Source: Lunularia cruciata
Taxonomy: Eukaryota > Streptophyta > Marchantiopsida > Lunulariales > Lunulariaceae
DNA: 64,000 nt
Assembly (NCBI GenBank): GCA_948567375.1
Contig: OX419756.1
Span: forward strand, 73,138,552 to 73,202,551
Direction: 5' to 3'
Below, in pieces: positions 1 to 8,741 of the stretch. Under the pieces are notes generated by a model. It ran no database searches and was not told the origin of the DNA. It was given only the letters and a program-made list of their open reading frames with translations. Within the stretch, counting starts at the first letter, position 1, and every line of letters starts with the position of its first letter. The position numbers and the translations under genes were made by a program.

Positions 1-1
1 T

Positions 2-1546
2 GATTACCATGAGTTCAGGAGAGCTCATTTGGAGGAGATTGAGTTATGGAGACAGTATTGGTCTCCACACTATGTTTCCATCACTTCACGCTTGGTGGCC
101 AGGAGTAGATCAGCTATACCCACGAGTTCTAGCTTGAGTAGTGTTGGTGGAGCTAGTGTTGGTGCACTAGCTGGAGATAGTGTGGTACCGGGGTTTAACT
201 CCATGGTTGAGTTCTTCCTATGTTTGAGGTAAAACTACCAAGGAGTGTGGACTGACAAGTTGAGGAGCTTGCAAGAGTTCCAGCGGAAGGCTAGAGAGAG
301 CCTACGCGAGGCATACACTCGCATGAGGCGGCTGATCAGTTTCACTCAGGGAGTTACTGAGACCCAGGCAGTCCAGTTTTGGTATGGGATACTGGACAGG
401 GAGTTGCGACATAGAGTTTGTGATGCTACGTTGCTGTAGGCTACTTCACCCACTTTGGCAGTAGTCTTTGGTTTGGCTGAGCGTATTGAGCTCAACATGG
501 TGGAGGAGAGAGTGGTGACATCTGGATTTGGTAGGGAGACCTCATCCACGGCTGTGACTTCTTCTAGAGTGCAGCAGAGTGCACCACGCCCAGTTGGTTT
601 TCGAGGATAGGGTGGACAGCCCAGATCCTATGGAGCGAGTGGAGGGCCTAGTGGAGTTAGACCCTTACCCTCATTTTTGGGTCAGCAGCAGCCAATGAGT
701 GGTGGTATTGCTTGTTGGACTTGTGGTGGACCTCACTATAGGAGAGAGTGTACTCAGGGTAGCGGACCTGATACCTCTGGTGCATCACAGCCAGCACAGA
801 GGCAGTGTGAGCACTGCCACAGATTTGGTCACACTAGTGACCGGTGTTTTGACCTACACCTAGAGTTACGGAGTGGTAGGGCTGCTATGGCAAGTAGTAG
901 AAGAGCTCCAATTCATGGAGGACGAGGTGGTAGAGGTGGTGGTAGAGGATCTACACCTAGTAGGGGTGCATTACCTGCCCTTACTTCTGACACAACTATG
1001 GCTACTCGGATTGAGCAATTGGAGCAGAGATTGGCTAGTATGGCTATTGCTCAGAGGAGATCAGATTTGGGTGTTGAGGCTTCCACCTCATATGCTAGTG
1101 ATAGAGATGCTTTGGACTTCATGTGCGGAGCAGTACAGGTGGATGCATCTGTAGCAGTGACTAGGAGTGCAATACGTGCTCCAGAGCCTAGAGGAGCATT
1201 AGTGGAGTTGGACCCACAAAGAGGAGAGGTTGGGAGACAGGTCAGACTTCCCCAGTCTTTCACGCTATCTGAGGCATTGTAGACAACATCCATGGTTCCT
1301 AGATGTCCCAATGCAGGTGTGGTAGGTGGTGATGGAGTACATGATGGACTACCTATTAGTCAGCCACCTACTACTACACAGGCTGAGTCTAGCATGATGT
1401 TGGGGGCGGCTCAGCTGATTATGCAGCATCCTTTGTTTTCAGCCAGTGACATGTTTACATTGGGGGTTGACCTAGCCCCAGTGTTCCGGTTGGCTGCCAC
1501 AATGTGTGAGAGTAGGGATGGTGCAATTCCTACTATTGGAGCATAG
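2..1546 (+). pseudogene. gag region with two CCHC zinc knuckles (partial, interrupted)
   Basis: Retrotransposon capsid/nucleocapsid region in frame 2, entering from the left edge. A gag-like helical stretch (residues such as LRSLQEF and ESLREAYTRMRRL) lies at about 245-440. Two zinc knuckles follow. The first starts at base 713 with spacing C-x2-C-x3-H-x4-C. The second starts at 806 with C-x2-C-x4-H-x4-C. A glycine/arginine-rich run near 925-955 resembles an RGG RNA-binding box, and a short predicted coiled coil (IEQLEQRLASM) lies near 1,010-1,040. Nucleocapsids of this type package genomic RNA. In-frame stops are TAA at 230 and TAG at 437, 608, 1280 and 1544. The first, short knuckle spacing is common in plant gypsy elements. 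Confidence 0.82.
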
Positions 1547-2454
1547 GTGGTTGGTAGTGGAGGTGACTTGGTTGAGGAGCATGGGATCCGTTCAGCAACC
1601 AGTGGTTTATGGCAGGCAACAACGGCTAGACTGGAGGAGTTGCCAACTAGACCGGCCTTTGAGAGAGTGCGGTTTACACCTAGTGTTGTCCTATTGGATA
1701 ACCAAAGGGGGATTTTTTGTTTGGTGGGACCTTCAGGGAAGGTCTATACACCACAGAGAGTCTTGTTAGACTCTGGTGCGCAGCCCCTTATGTTGGGGAA
1801 GGCTGTAATTGTCGATCTGGAGTTACGGAAGACCGATGTGGAGAGGTGTACATTTCAGATCCAGACATCTCTAGGTGGTGGTTTGACACAGTACATCACA
1901 CGTGGGGAGCTTGTTGTCCAGGTTCAGCCTGGTCATCTGACTGATAGCTCGGTGGTGAGAGCTCAAGCTATTGCGACGATAGTTGAGTCATATGATGTGC
2001 TAGTTGGGGGAGCAATGTTATACCCTATGGGTTTCAGCATTGACTATTGGGAGGAGATAGCCTCTTATAGACCTGGTTGGAAATCTGGTGAGGGACGGGT
2101 ATGTCGCCTACTAGTACGCTTCAGTAGTGGCAGTCTTGGCTCACTACAGTCCGGGACCATGGCAACATCAGTTTTAGCTTTCAGCGATGTAGTTACTTGG
2201 CCTAGTGACTTGTTGGAGGAGAACGCCCATGCAGAGGATACTCCAGTACCAGAGGAGATCACTCGGCTTTGGAGTACGAGTGGGATTGTTCCATCCACCT
2301 TGGATGTTCCATTGTGGAGTTTAGAGGAGGCATTGCAGCAGCATGCAGATCAGTTGGTGCAGCAGGCTTGGAGTGGAGCCTTTGTACCATCAAGGGATGA
2401 GTGTGAGGATGAGCCTCCAGAGGCAATTGCTTTGACACCTCTGGATACCACACT
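1547..2454 (+). pseudogene. retroviral-type aspartic protease region and linker
   Basis: Polyprotein-processing protease, frame 2, open from 1547 to 2719. The active-site motif LLDSGA has its Asp codon at 1769-1771. It is followed by a beta-rich stretch and a hydrophobic segment (SYDVLVGGAMLYP, about 2,005-2,030) that fits the second conserved strand of retropepsins. The DSGA form replaces the more usual DTGA and is found in many plant gypsy elements. A linker of roughly 100 residues, rich in acidic residues and Gln, leads into the methyltransferase. The frame is uninterrupted over this stretch, but it is cut off from gag by the TAG at 1544. Confidence 0.8.
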
Positions 2455-3465
2455 CATTGCTTGGAAGTATCCAATAGAGGAGATATGTCTATTGGAGTTG
2501 TTTGGTGGGATCAACACCGGACTAGCTGCGGTGTTACAGGCGGGTATACAAGTACAGAGGTACTTGTATGTAGAGAGAGATGAGACTGCTAGGCGAGTCT
2601 CTCTACATCATGTGTCACACTTGGCCTATCGGTATCCGGAGTTATTACCGATGTCAGCAGTCAGAGGTTACCAAAAGGCCTTACCAGGAGACATTTCTTT
2701 ATTGGGGCGCATGACCTAAAGAGATATGGGCCTATTCACTTGGTGATTTCTGGATGGCCATGTCAGGGACATACACGTGCGGGCCACGGTTTGGGTCTTT
2801 AGGATCCTCGTTCTGGTGTGTTTTGGGAGATGTTACGGATACTACGACATCTCAAGGTTCATCAGTCTGTTTCTTTAGCTTACCTTTTGGAGAACGTTCC
2901 ATTGATGGGTGATTCTCGCACTATAGTGGTGGCGAGTACACATCAAGTCCATTCATGGATGGGACCTACTGTATTGTTAGATGCAGCCAGAGTGGGATCA
3001 CGGGCTCATCGTCTTCGTCTTTGGTGGACAAACTTCTTACCCAGAGAGGTTCTACAGTGTAGTTATGATGGGATTCAGCGACTAGACCACATTCTTGTTG
3101 ATGATATCTTGGATGCTGGATGTCAGTCTTAGACAGCGGTAGTGGCTGATAGGTCACCTATGGTAGTGGTGAACCTAGTTGGACAGCCTAGAGCTGCATT
3201 TCCCACACTCATGAGTTTCCCAAGCTCTCATGCTTTTTGAGAGGGAGGACCTGGACTTGTTTGGGACTCACAGTTACAGCAGTTGGTGGAGCCCAATGCT
3301 GATGAGAGAGAGCGGGCGATGGGTTTTTGCACAGGTATTACCGCTGTTCCAGCAGTGTCAGAGGCATCTAGGCATCAGGTGTTAGGTCAGGCTATGGACT
3401 TGAACTGTTTGACCTGGGTTGTGAGCCTTGGCTTGGCAAAGCAGCATAGGATGCGCTTGATAGGC
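2455..3465 (+). pseudogene. DNMT3-like cytosine-5 DNA methyltransferase domain captured in the retrotransposon
   Basis: Predicted transfer of methyl groups from S-adenosylmethionine to cytosine C5 in DNA. Conserved blocks appear in order. Motif I (LELFGGINTG) lies near 2,490 with a following GIQV-RYLYVE stretch. Motif IV is GPIHLVISGWPCQG with the catalytic Cys codon at 2761-2763. Motif VI is ENVP at 2890-2901. A motif VIII-like LLDAARVGSRAHRLRLWW lies near 2,970-3,025. Motif IX/X-like ERERAMGF and LGQAMDLN lie near 3,310-3,405. The GIxTG form of motif I, the 'yGPIhLVIsG' run before PCQ and the xxDAxxVxxxHR block match the DNMT3 family better than DNMT1, CMT or bacterial Dcm. The domain sits between protease and RT, about 335 residues, close to the DNMT3 catalytic length. 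It is broken by a frame change near 2,700, TAG at 2800 and 3130, and TGA at 3238. DRM origin is less likely because motif order is not permuted. Confidence 0.85.
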
Positions 3466-3873
3466 ATCACCACTTGGACACTTGTGAGCCCTGTGCCTAT
3501 CGAGACGATTCAAGCATATACTGGGGGCGATGGACCGAGTGGATAGGGTATTCTTGGGACACATCCAATAGCTACTAGGGAGAGTGGTCTACTTGGAGTC
3601 CATCCAGGTGAGCATGGGCTACTTGGATTACACCCTTGGTCCACATGGGATGCAGCTAGAGGACGTGTGGAGCTTGCAGCCAGAGTGGAGGGAGTTTTTC
3701 ACACAGAGGTTGGGACCTCTAGTGGTCGAGAGCATGACACTATTGCTCCCAAGGGCCCAGTGTAGCAGCCAGTCAATACATCTTCCACTCCTACTACACT
3801 TACAGAGGATACTCAGGAGCCAGATCTTGGACCCAAGCTTATTGGAGAGGAAAGACGGAGGGTTTGGAGGTTC
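3466..3873 (+). other. linker between methyltransferase and reverse transcriptase
   Basis: Same frame 1 as the flanking domains, so it is polyprotein linker rather than intergenic DNA. It holds short imperfect repeats (GLLGVHP, GLLGLHP), is rich in His, Gly and Thr, and has TAG stops at 3544 and 3763. No domain is recognised. It leads into the residues just before the RT fingers. Confidence 0.6.
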
Positions 3874-5349
3874 TTGAGGAGTCACACGAGTTGTTTTGCC
3901 TTCAGTATGAAGGATTTGGGTGCTCTGAAGGGACCAGGTATACGGATTGAGCTGACTAGCAACACACCAGTTTTCCGACGTCCTTATCCATATAGTGAGA
4001 TGGAGAGGACATTGATTCAGAGCCGGAGTAGTGACCTTTTTGAGGCTGGTTTGGTGGAGATTTCACATGGAGAGTATGCATCAGCGACAATGATGCCAGC
4101 CAAGAAGGATATACATGGCAACTATACAGATAGGCGGATGTATGGAGATTACCGTCCTATCAACCGACAGACCAGGGCTAATTGGTATGCCATGCCTACA
4201 CCGGAGGAGATTTTTGATGCGATTGGGCATGCAAAGGTCTTCAGTACTTTGGATCTTCGAGCGGGATATCATCAGTTGCCAATTAGGGAGGAGGATAAGT
4301 CCAAGACAACATTTTGGGCTATTGATCCTCACGGCAAGGATGTGTTATATCAGTGGAGGTTCTTACCATTTGGGTTGAAGAATGCTCCTGCTGAGTTCCA
4401 GAGGGTCATGGATAGGATCCTAGCTGGATTGGATTTTGCTCGGTGCTATATTGATGACATTTTGGTTTATAGCACTACTATGGAGGAGCATGAGAGACAG
4501 TTGTTGGAGGTGTTTGAGAGGTTGAGATCTCATGGACTCAAATTACATCCTGGGAAGTGTAGGTTCTTCCACGAGCAGGTTGAGTATTTGGGTCATACTA
4601 TCTACCCCAAAGGACTTGGTGTTCAGCAGACCAAGGTGGAGGCTATTGCACATATTCCTCGGCCTACGGATGTGAGCAGAGTGCGAGCATTCCTTGGGTT
4701 GGAAAACTTCTATCGCCGCTATGTTAGAGGATTTAGTGCCATTGCCAAGGCCTTGACAAAGCTGACCAAGCTTACACAGGAGTGGTGTTGGGGAGATGAG
4801 CAGGAGAGAGCTTTTGTAGAGCTCAAGGAGAGGTTGACATTTGCTCCTATTTTGAGGAGACCGATCAGGGGACGACCATTTCAGGTTCACACTGATTGGA
4901 GTATGTTGGGGCTTGGAGCGGTGCTCACCCAGCATGATGATGATGGGAAGGAGTTTGTGGTGGCCTATGCTAGTCGCTCCAACAATTCAGCGGAGGTGAA
5001 GTATAGTTCATATGAGGGAGAGTGCTTGGCAGCAATTTGGGCAGTAGCACATTTCCAATGTTACCTGTTTGGTAACCCCTTCACTCTCATCATTGATCAT
5101 CAGCCGTTGAAGTGGTTGATGGAGTCCGACAAGCTTTCAGGGAAGCTTGCACGATGGGCTTTGATTTTACATGAGTATGATTTCACGGTTGTTCACAGAC
5201 CTGGAGTGGTGAACCATGATGCAGATGGGTTGAGTAGAAACCCATGTCCCAGCCAGCAGGATCAGACCGAAGCACGTTGGCATGGTGAGACAGATGAGGA
5301 GATGGTGCCAGGTTGGCATGCATCGGCCTTTCTATGTATATTTGCATAG
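3874..5349 (+). pseudogene. reverse transcriptase and RNase H of the gypsy element
   Basis: Copies element RNA into DNA and removes the RNA strand. The frame is open for 491 codons. RT shows the usual gypsy blocks: MYGDYRPINRQT, STLDLRAGYHQLPI, WRFLPFGLKNAPAEFQ and the catalytic YIDD at 4447-4458, then the LGLENFYRRYV connection region. RNase H follows: FQVHTDWSMLGLGAVL (first Asp), YEGECLAAIWAV (Glu), LIIDHQPLKWL (Asp) and HRPGVVNHDADGLSR (last Asp). All catalytic acidic positions are present, so this part is well preserved. Its first Met at 3874 is not a natural start. The frame runs in from 3766, after the TAG at 3763, and ends at TAG 5347. Confidence 0.95.
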
Positions 5350-6537
5350 GCTTTGGTGGTATCTCTCTCAGCGCATACAGGAGGAGTTATTGAGGTCACA
5401 GATCCAGAGAGTGAAGATATTGGTACAGTTCAGCAAGACATTCATGATGATGTCTTAGTGATGGGCTATCTTTGCACTAGTGTTGTGGGTGGCACAGTTG
5501 GGGCCAAGGAGAGAGATCGTGTTCTTCAGCAAACCAGATGGTTCAGATTGGAGGGTAGACACGTTTTGCGTGTATGGGAGGATGGTAGAGTGCGAGTAGT
5601 ACCACTTCCATCACAGAGACTACAGTTGGTCCGTCATGCTCATGAGGAGCTAGGACATTTTGGAGTAAAGTGTATGTATAGCTTACTCTAGAGTCATTAT
5701 TGGTGGTGCGGCATGCAGACCAAGGTACAGCAGTTTGTTGCCAGATGTGTGGTTTGTGACCGAGTTAGAGCATCATTCAATGCTCCTACGCCACAGTTAC
5801 ACCCATTACCTATCATGGGATTGGGTTATCATTGGAGTTTGGACTTCATTGGACCTTTACCGCTGACTGTGAGACATCATCGGTATGTTTTGGTGATGGT
5901 GGAGCACTTCTCCAAGTAGATTGAGTTGGTGGCACTTCTTGATAAGTCTAGTGAAGGGACAACTTACTTGTTCTTGGATCGAGTTCTTAGTCATTTTGGT
6001 GCACCAGCTGAGGTTTTGACTGATCAGGGTACAGAGTTCTTGGGAGAGTTTCAGGTCTTGTGTGACAAGGCTTTGATTGATCATTGTACTACATCCCGAG
6101 ATCACCCTGAGGCAGACGGCTTAGCAGAGAGAGTGGTTCAGACGGTGAAGAGAGGATTGCGAAAGTATGGTTTGCAAAGAGGCCACTTGGGAGATTGGGA
6201 TCTCCAGTTACCTTGGTTGGCCATGGGCTATCGGTTCAGCCGGCAAGCCTCCTTAGCATCCTTCTCTCCATACTTTCTACTCTATGGACAAGATCCAGAT
6301 TTACTTGCAGCCATTTGTCGAGATGCTATTATAGTTTTGGACTTGAATGACCCCGATGTATGGATGAGCGCATGTTCTCAGCAGGCAGAGATCTTTCGAA
6401 GAGTGATGCCGATGGCCTTTGAGAACTTGGCGATTGCTCAGCATAGAGATACTTTACGCTATGCGACCATTCGAGGAGGAGGTTATAGACCCTCAATCCG
6501 TCGATTTCATCCATGCGACTATGTATATCTATAGTAG
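5350..6537 (+). pseudogene. integrase of the gypsy element
   Basis: Inserts the cDNA into host DNA. The zinc-binding head has HAHEELGHFG with CVVC downstream (about 5,635-5,760). The catalytic core has Asp codons at 5842 and 6022 and Glu at 6127, which leaves 34 residues between the second Asp and the Glu, the DDE spacing expected. The motifs LTDQGTEF and DGLAERVVQTVKRGL are typical. In-frame TAG codons at 5689, 5917 and the pair at 6532 and 6535 interrupt it. The one at 5917 replaces the Trp usually seen after HFSK. A core-to-tail linker leads to RRFHPCDYVYL, the start of the GPY/F-like module. Confidence 0.9.
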
Positions 6538-6879
6538 ATAGCACCGACGACACTTGATGTTTCTACAGGCCGCACTATCTTGAGAGTGCGTGAGGTTTTG
6601 CCATCTGGAATCCTTGTGTTAGAAGGATGTGATGGTGTTGTTTGGAAGGATCATGTGCGCAATTGTGCGCCATGCCACCTTCCAAACATTGATGGTACTA
6701 TGGACCCAAGCTTGGCACTTGTACCTGCAGGCTTGAGGTGTATGTTATGTGGCTCTTCTGGTGAAGCTGCTACTATGTTAGTGTGTGATAGCTGTTTGAG
6801 AGGATGGCATATGGCATGTATGACTCCTCCCCTCACGGTGGTTCCTCAGGGACAGTGGTTATGTCCTAGATGTACTTGA
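6538..6879 (+). pseudogene. integrase GPY/F-like tail fused to a C-terminal PHD finger
   Basis: Frame 1 continues past the double TAG. ILRVREVLPSGILVLEG resembles the GPY/F-type integrase C-terminal barrel. Then a complete PHD zinc finger runs from 6739 to 6873 with C4HC3 ligands: CMLC, then CDSC, then His and Cys in GWHMAC, then WLCPRC. PHD fingers bind histone H3 tails or other chromatin marks. In this position gypsy chromoviruses usually carry a chromodomain that steers integration, so targeting is the likely role (inference). The polyprotein ends at TGA 6877, about 160 bases before the polypurine tract. All eight zinc ligands are present, so the finger itself looks intact. Confidence 0.88.
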
Positions 6880-7035
6880 CCTATAGCTAGTTCATTCTTT
6901 ATATGGTATAGATTGCAGACAGGCAACTAACGATGGGGCTCCATAGCATCCGGCCTCCTGATCTTTACCCATTAGAGGGTATACCATATACTTAGAGTAG
7001 ATGGCTATCTGGAGTTAGAGGGACCTAACCGCCAG

Positions 7036-7048
7036 CTAGGGGGGCGAT
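7036..7048 (+). promoter_or_regulatory. polypurine tract of the gypsy element
   Basis: The run CTAGGGGGGCGAT directly precedes the TGTGGCAC that starts the LTR-like repeat. This is where plus-strand DNA synthesis of an LTR element begins. Position and base content fit; the tract is short. Confidence 0.65.
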
Positions 7049-8240
7049 TGTGGCACTTTAGAGTCTATGTATGACTTATGTGTGGGTTGTGCTTCTATAG
7101 TGTATGGTGTTGACAGCGATGTATGTTGTGTAGCGATGTATATACGCACGATAACTGTCACGCCATTTGTAGTTCCGCATCTAGCTGCTCGGACACTGGA
7201 GTTCCAGTGATAGTAGTTAGAGTTATTCTAGCAGTTTCTCAAGGACTACTTTCCGACAGTCAGATTTGGTGTTCAGGGTATTGACTTCACGGTGGGGCCC
7301 ACCGTCACTTTGCACCGTTCACACCGTCAAGTGTGCCGTCAGCGGGACCGTTAGGGTTTCAGTGCTAGCTCAAGTCTAGGGGGTATAGTTTTGAAGTGAG
7401 CTCCAGAGAGCTCACTTCTCTGATGTTGAGCCTTTGAGTTCCTGGCTATGGTGGACAGAGGCCGACGAGCATCACCTGGATTCTCCATGCTTGAGTGGGT
7501 GTGCCTTGACTGTAATCAGTGCCCAGTTGTTGGCAGTTTATAGAGTGACAGATCAAGTACTGATCTGAGTTGAGTTGAGTTGAAAGTGTTAAGCAATCTG
7601 ATTATTGTGGCACTTTAGAGTCTATGTATGACTTATGTGTGGGTTGTGCTTCTATAGTGTATGATGTTGACAGCAATGTATGTTGTGTAGCGATGTATAT
7701 ACGCACGACAATGTAGATATGCATGATCACAACATTTGTAGTATCAAAGCTAGATTGCTCAGACACTGGAGTAGTAGTGTTGGTAGTCATAGACATTTTG
7801 GTAGTTACTCATCGACTACTTATTTATGGTCCAATTTCATGGTAGGACTACAGATCACCATCACTTGCACCGTTGGATGTGTTGTAAGCAGTGCCGTTAG
7901 GGCTAGAGAGAGTGTAGCTTTAGTGTAGCTCTAGAGAGCTCACTTCTTTGATGTTGAGCCTTTGAGTTCCTGGCTATGGTGGACATAGGCTGGTGAGTGT
8001 CACTTGGAGTCATTTAGCTAGAGTGGGTATGGCTTGATTATAATCAATGCCCAATTTTTGCTAGAGTGTTGAGTGAATGATCAAGTACATATATGTTTGA
8101 GGGTGATTCAAGTTGAAGACGAGCTGATTGATTGTGGAACTTTAGAGTTCATGTATGACTTATGTGTGGGTTGTGCTTCTATAGTGTATGATGTTGACAA
8201 CAATGTATGTTGTGTAGCGATGTAGATAAGGACAACACTT
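7049..8240 (+). repeat. 3' LTR-like sequence, three tandem units
   Basis: The start TGTGGCACTTTAGAG and the following stretch recur at 7049, 7606 and 8133, so units 1 and 2 are 557 and 527 bases. Unit 3 follows the others for about 95 bases and then diverges. Units 1 and 2 also share the inner blocks GAGAGCTCACTTCT and TTGAGCCTTTGAGTTCCTGG and the unit ends. The first unit begins with TG right after the polypurine tract, as an LTR should, but no clear CA terminus is seen. Either the LTR itself has internal tandem duplication, or LTR units were added by unequal recombination. The 5' LTR is outside the window, so the unit cannot be proven. Confidence 0.75.
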
Positions 8241-8571
8241 TAGCTAAGAGCATCAAAGAGAGTTATAGATCTTTTATCTTTATCCACAACAAACTCCTTT
8301 TTTTTGAGATTTAAGATGAGGAGGAAAAGGTAGAGTTGTTTTTCTCACCTTCTCTTGGGAGAGGATTTGCTTCAGCAAGAAGAATTAATCAAATTATGTC
8401 ATCAAGTGGCACTTTTTTTACTTCCTCATTTTCTCTTTATTCTATAAAGAAGAAAAGTACCCAAATTGTGTTCTCTTTGACATGATATATATACATCATA
8501 ATAAGGAGAGTGAAAAGGGGAATCATTTGTACATTTGGAACATTTCATATTGTCATGGTGTTTCTTTCATC

Positions 8572-8741
8572 TTAAAGAACATATATGAAATGTCCTTCCT
8601 TGATCTAGTAGATGAACATTTTGTAGAAAAGGATGAGCACTAGAAAATTTGCTAGCTCCAGCAAATTATCTAGTGCTCATCCTTTTCTACAAAATGTTCA
8701 TCTACTAGATCAAGGAAAAACATTTCATATATGTTCTTTAA
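8572..8741. repeat. long near-perfect inverted repeat (MITE-like or hairpin RNA source)
   Basis: Left arm 8572-8653 and right arm 8660-8741 are reverse complements over about 80 bases with few mismatches, around a loop of about 6 bases. The ends are TTAAAGAAC and GTTCTTTAA. The transcript would fold into one long stem. Size and shape fit a miniature inverted-repeat transposon, or an inverted-repeat locus giving 21-24 nt siRNA or a young miRNA. No convincing target-site duplication is visible. Confidence 0.85.

Larger units (their letters stand above)
1..8240 (+). mobile_element. Ty3/gypsy LTR retrotransposon with DNMT3-like and PHD domains, degenerate, 5' end outside the window
   Basis: A continuous plus-strand retroelement whose 5' LTR and gag start lie before base 1. 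The order seen is gag zinc knuckles, aspartic protease, C5 cytosine methyltransferase, reverse transcriptase-RNase H, integrase with GPY/F-like tail, PHD finger, polypurine tract and LTR-like repeats. Protease before RT and integrase last is the Ty3/gypsy order. The gag-protease-N-terminal methyltransferase part reads in frame 2. Everything from about 2,700 to 6,879 reads in frame 1. The reading is broken by 13 TAG codons, one TAA (230), one TGA (3238) and one frame change near 2,700, so this copy cannot make a full polyprotein without suppression. The element is less AT-rich than its surroundings. Its type is certain; the exact 3' limit is not. Confidence 0.93.

Noticed and set aside
873-1154. 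open frame overlapping gag
   Set aside because: Shadow of the gag frame; its Val/Leu-rich repeats come from the GGT/AGA-rich RGG-coding stretch read in another frame.
2680-2720. programmed -1 frameshift between gag-pro and pol
   Set aside because: It falls inside the methyltransferase domain and lacks a classic slippery heptamer; a one-base deletion is simpler.
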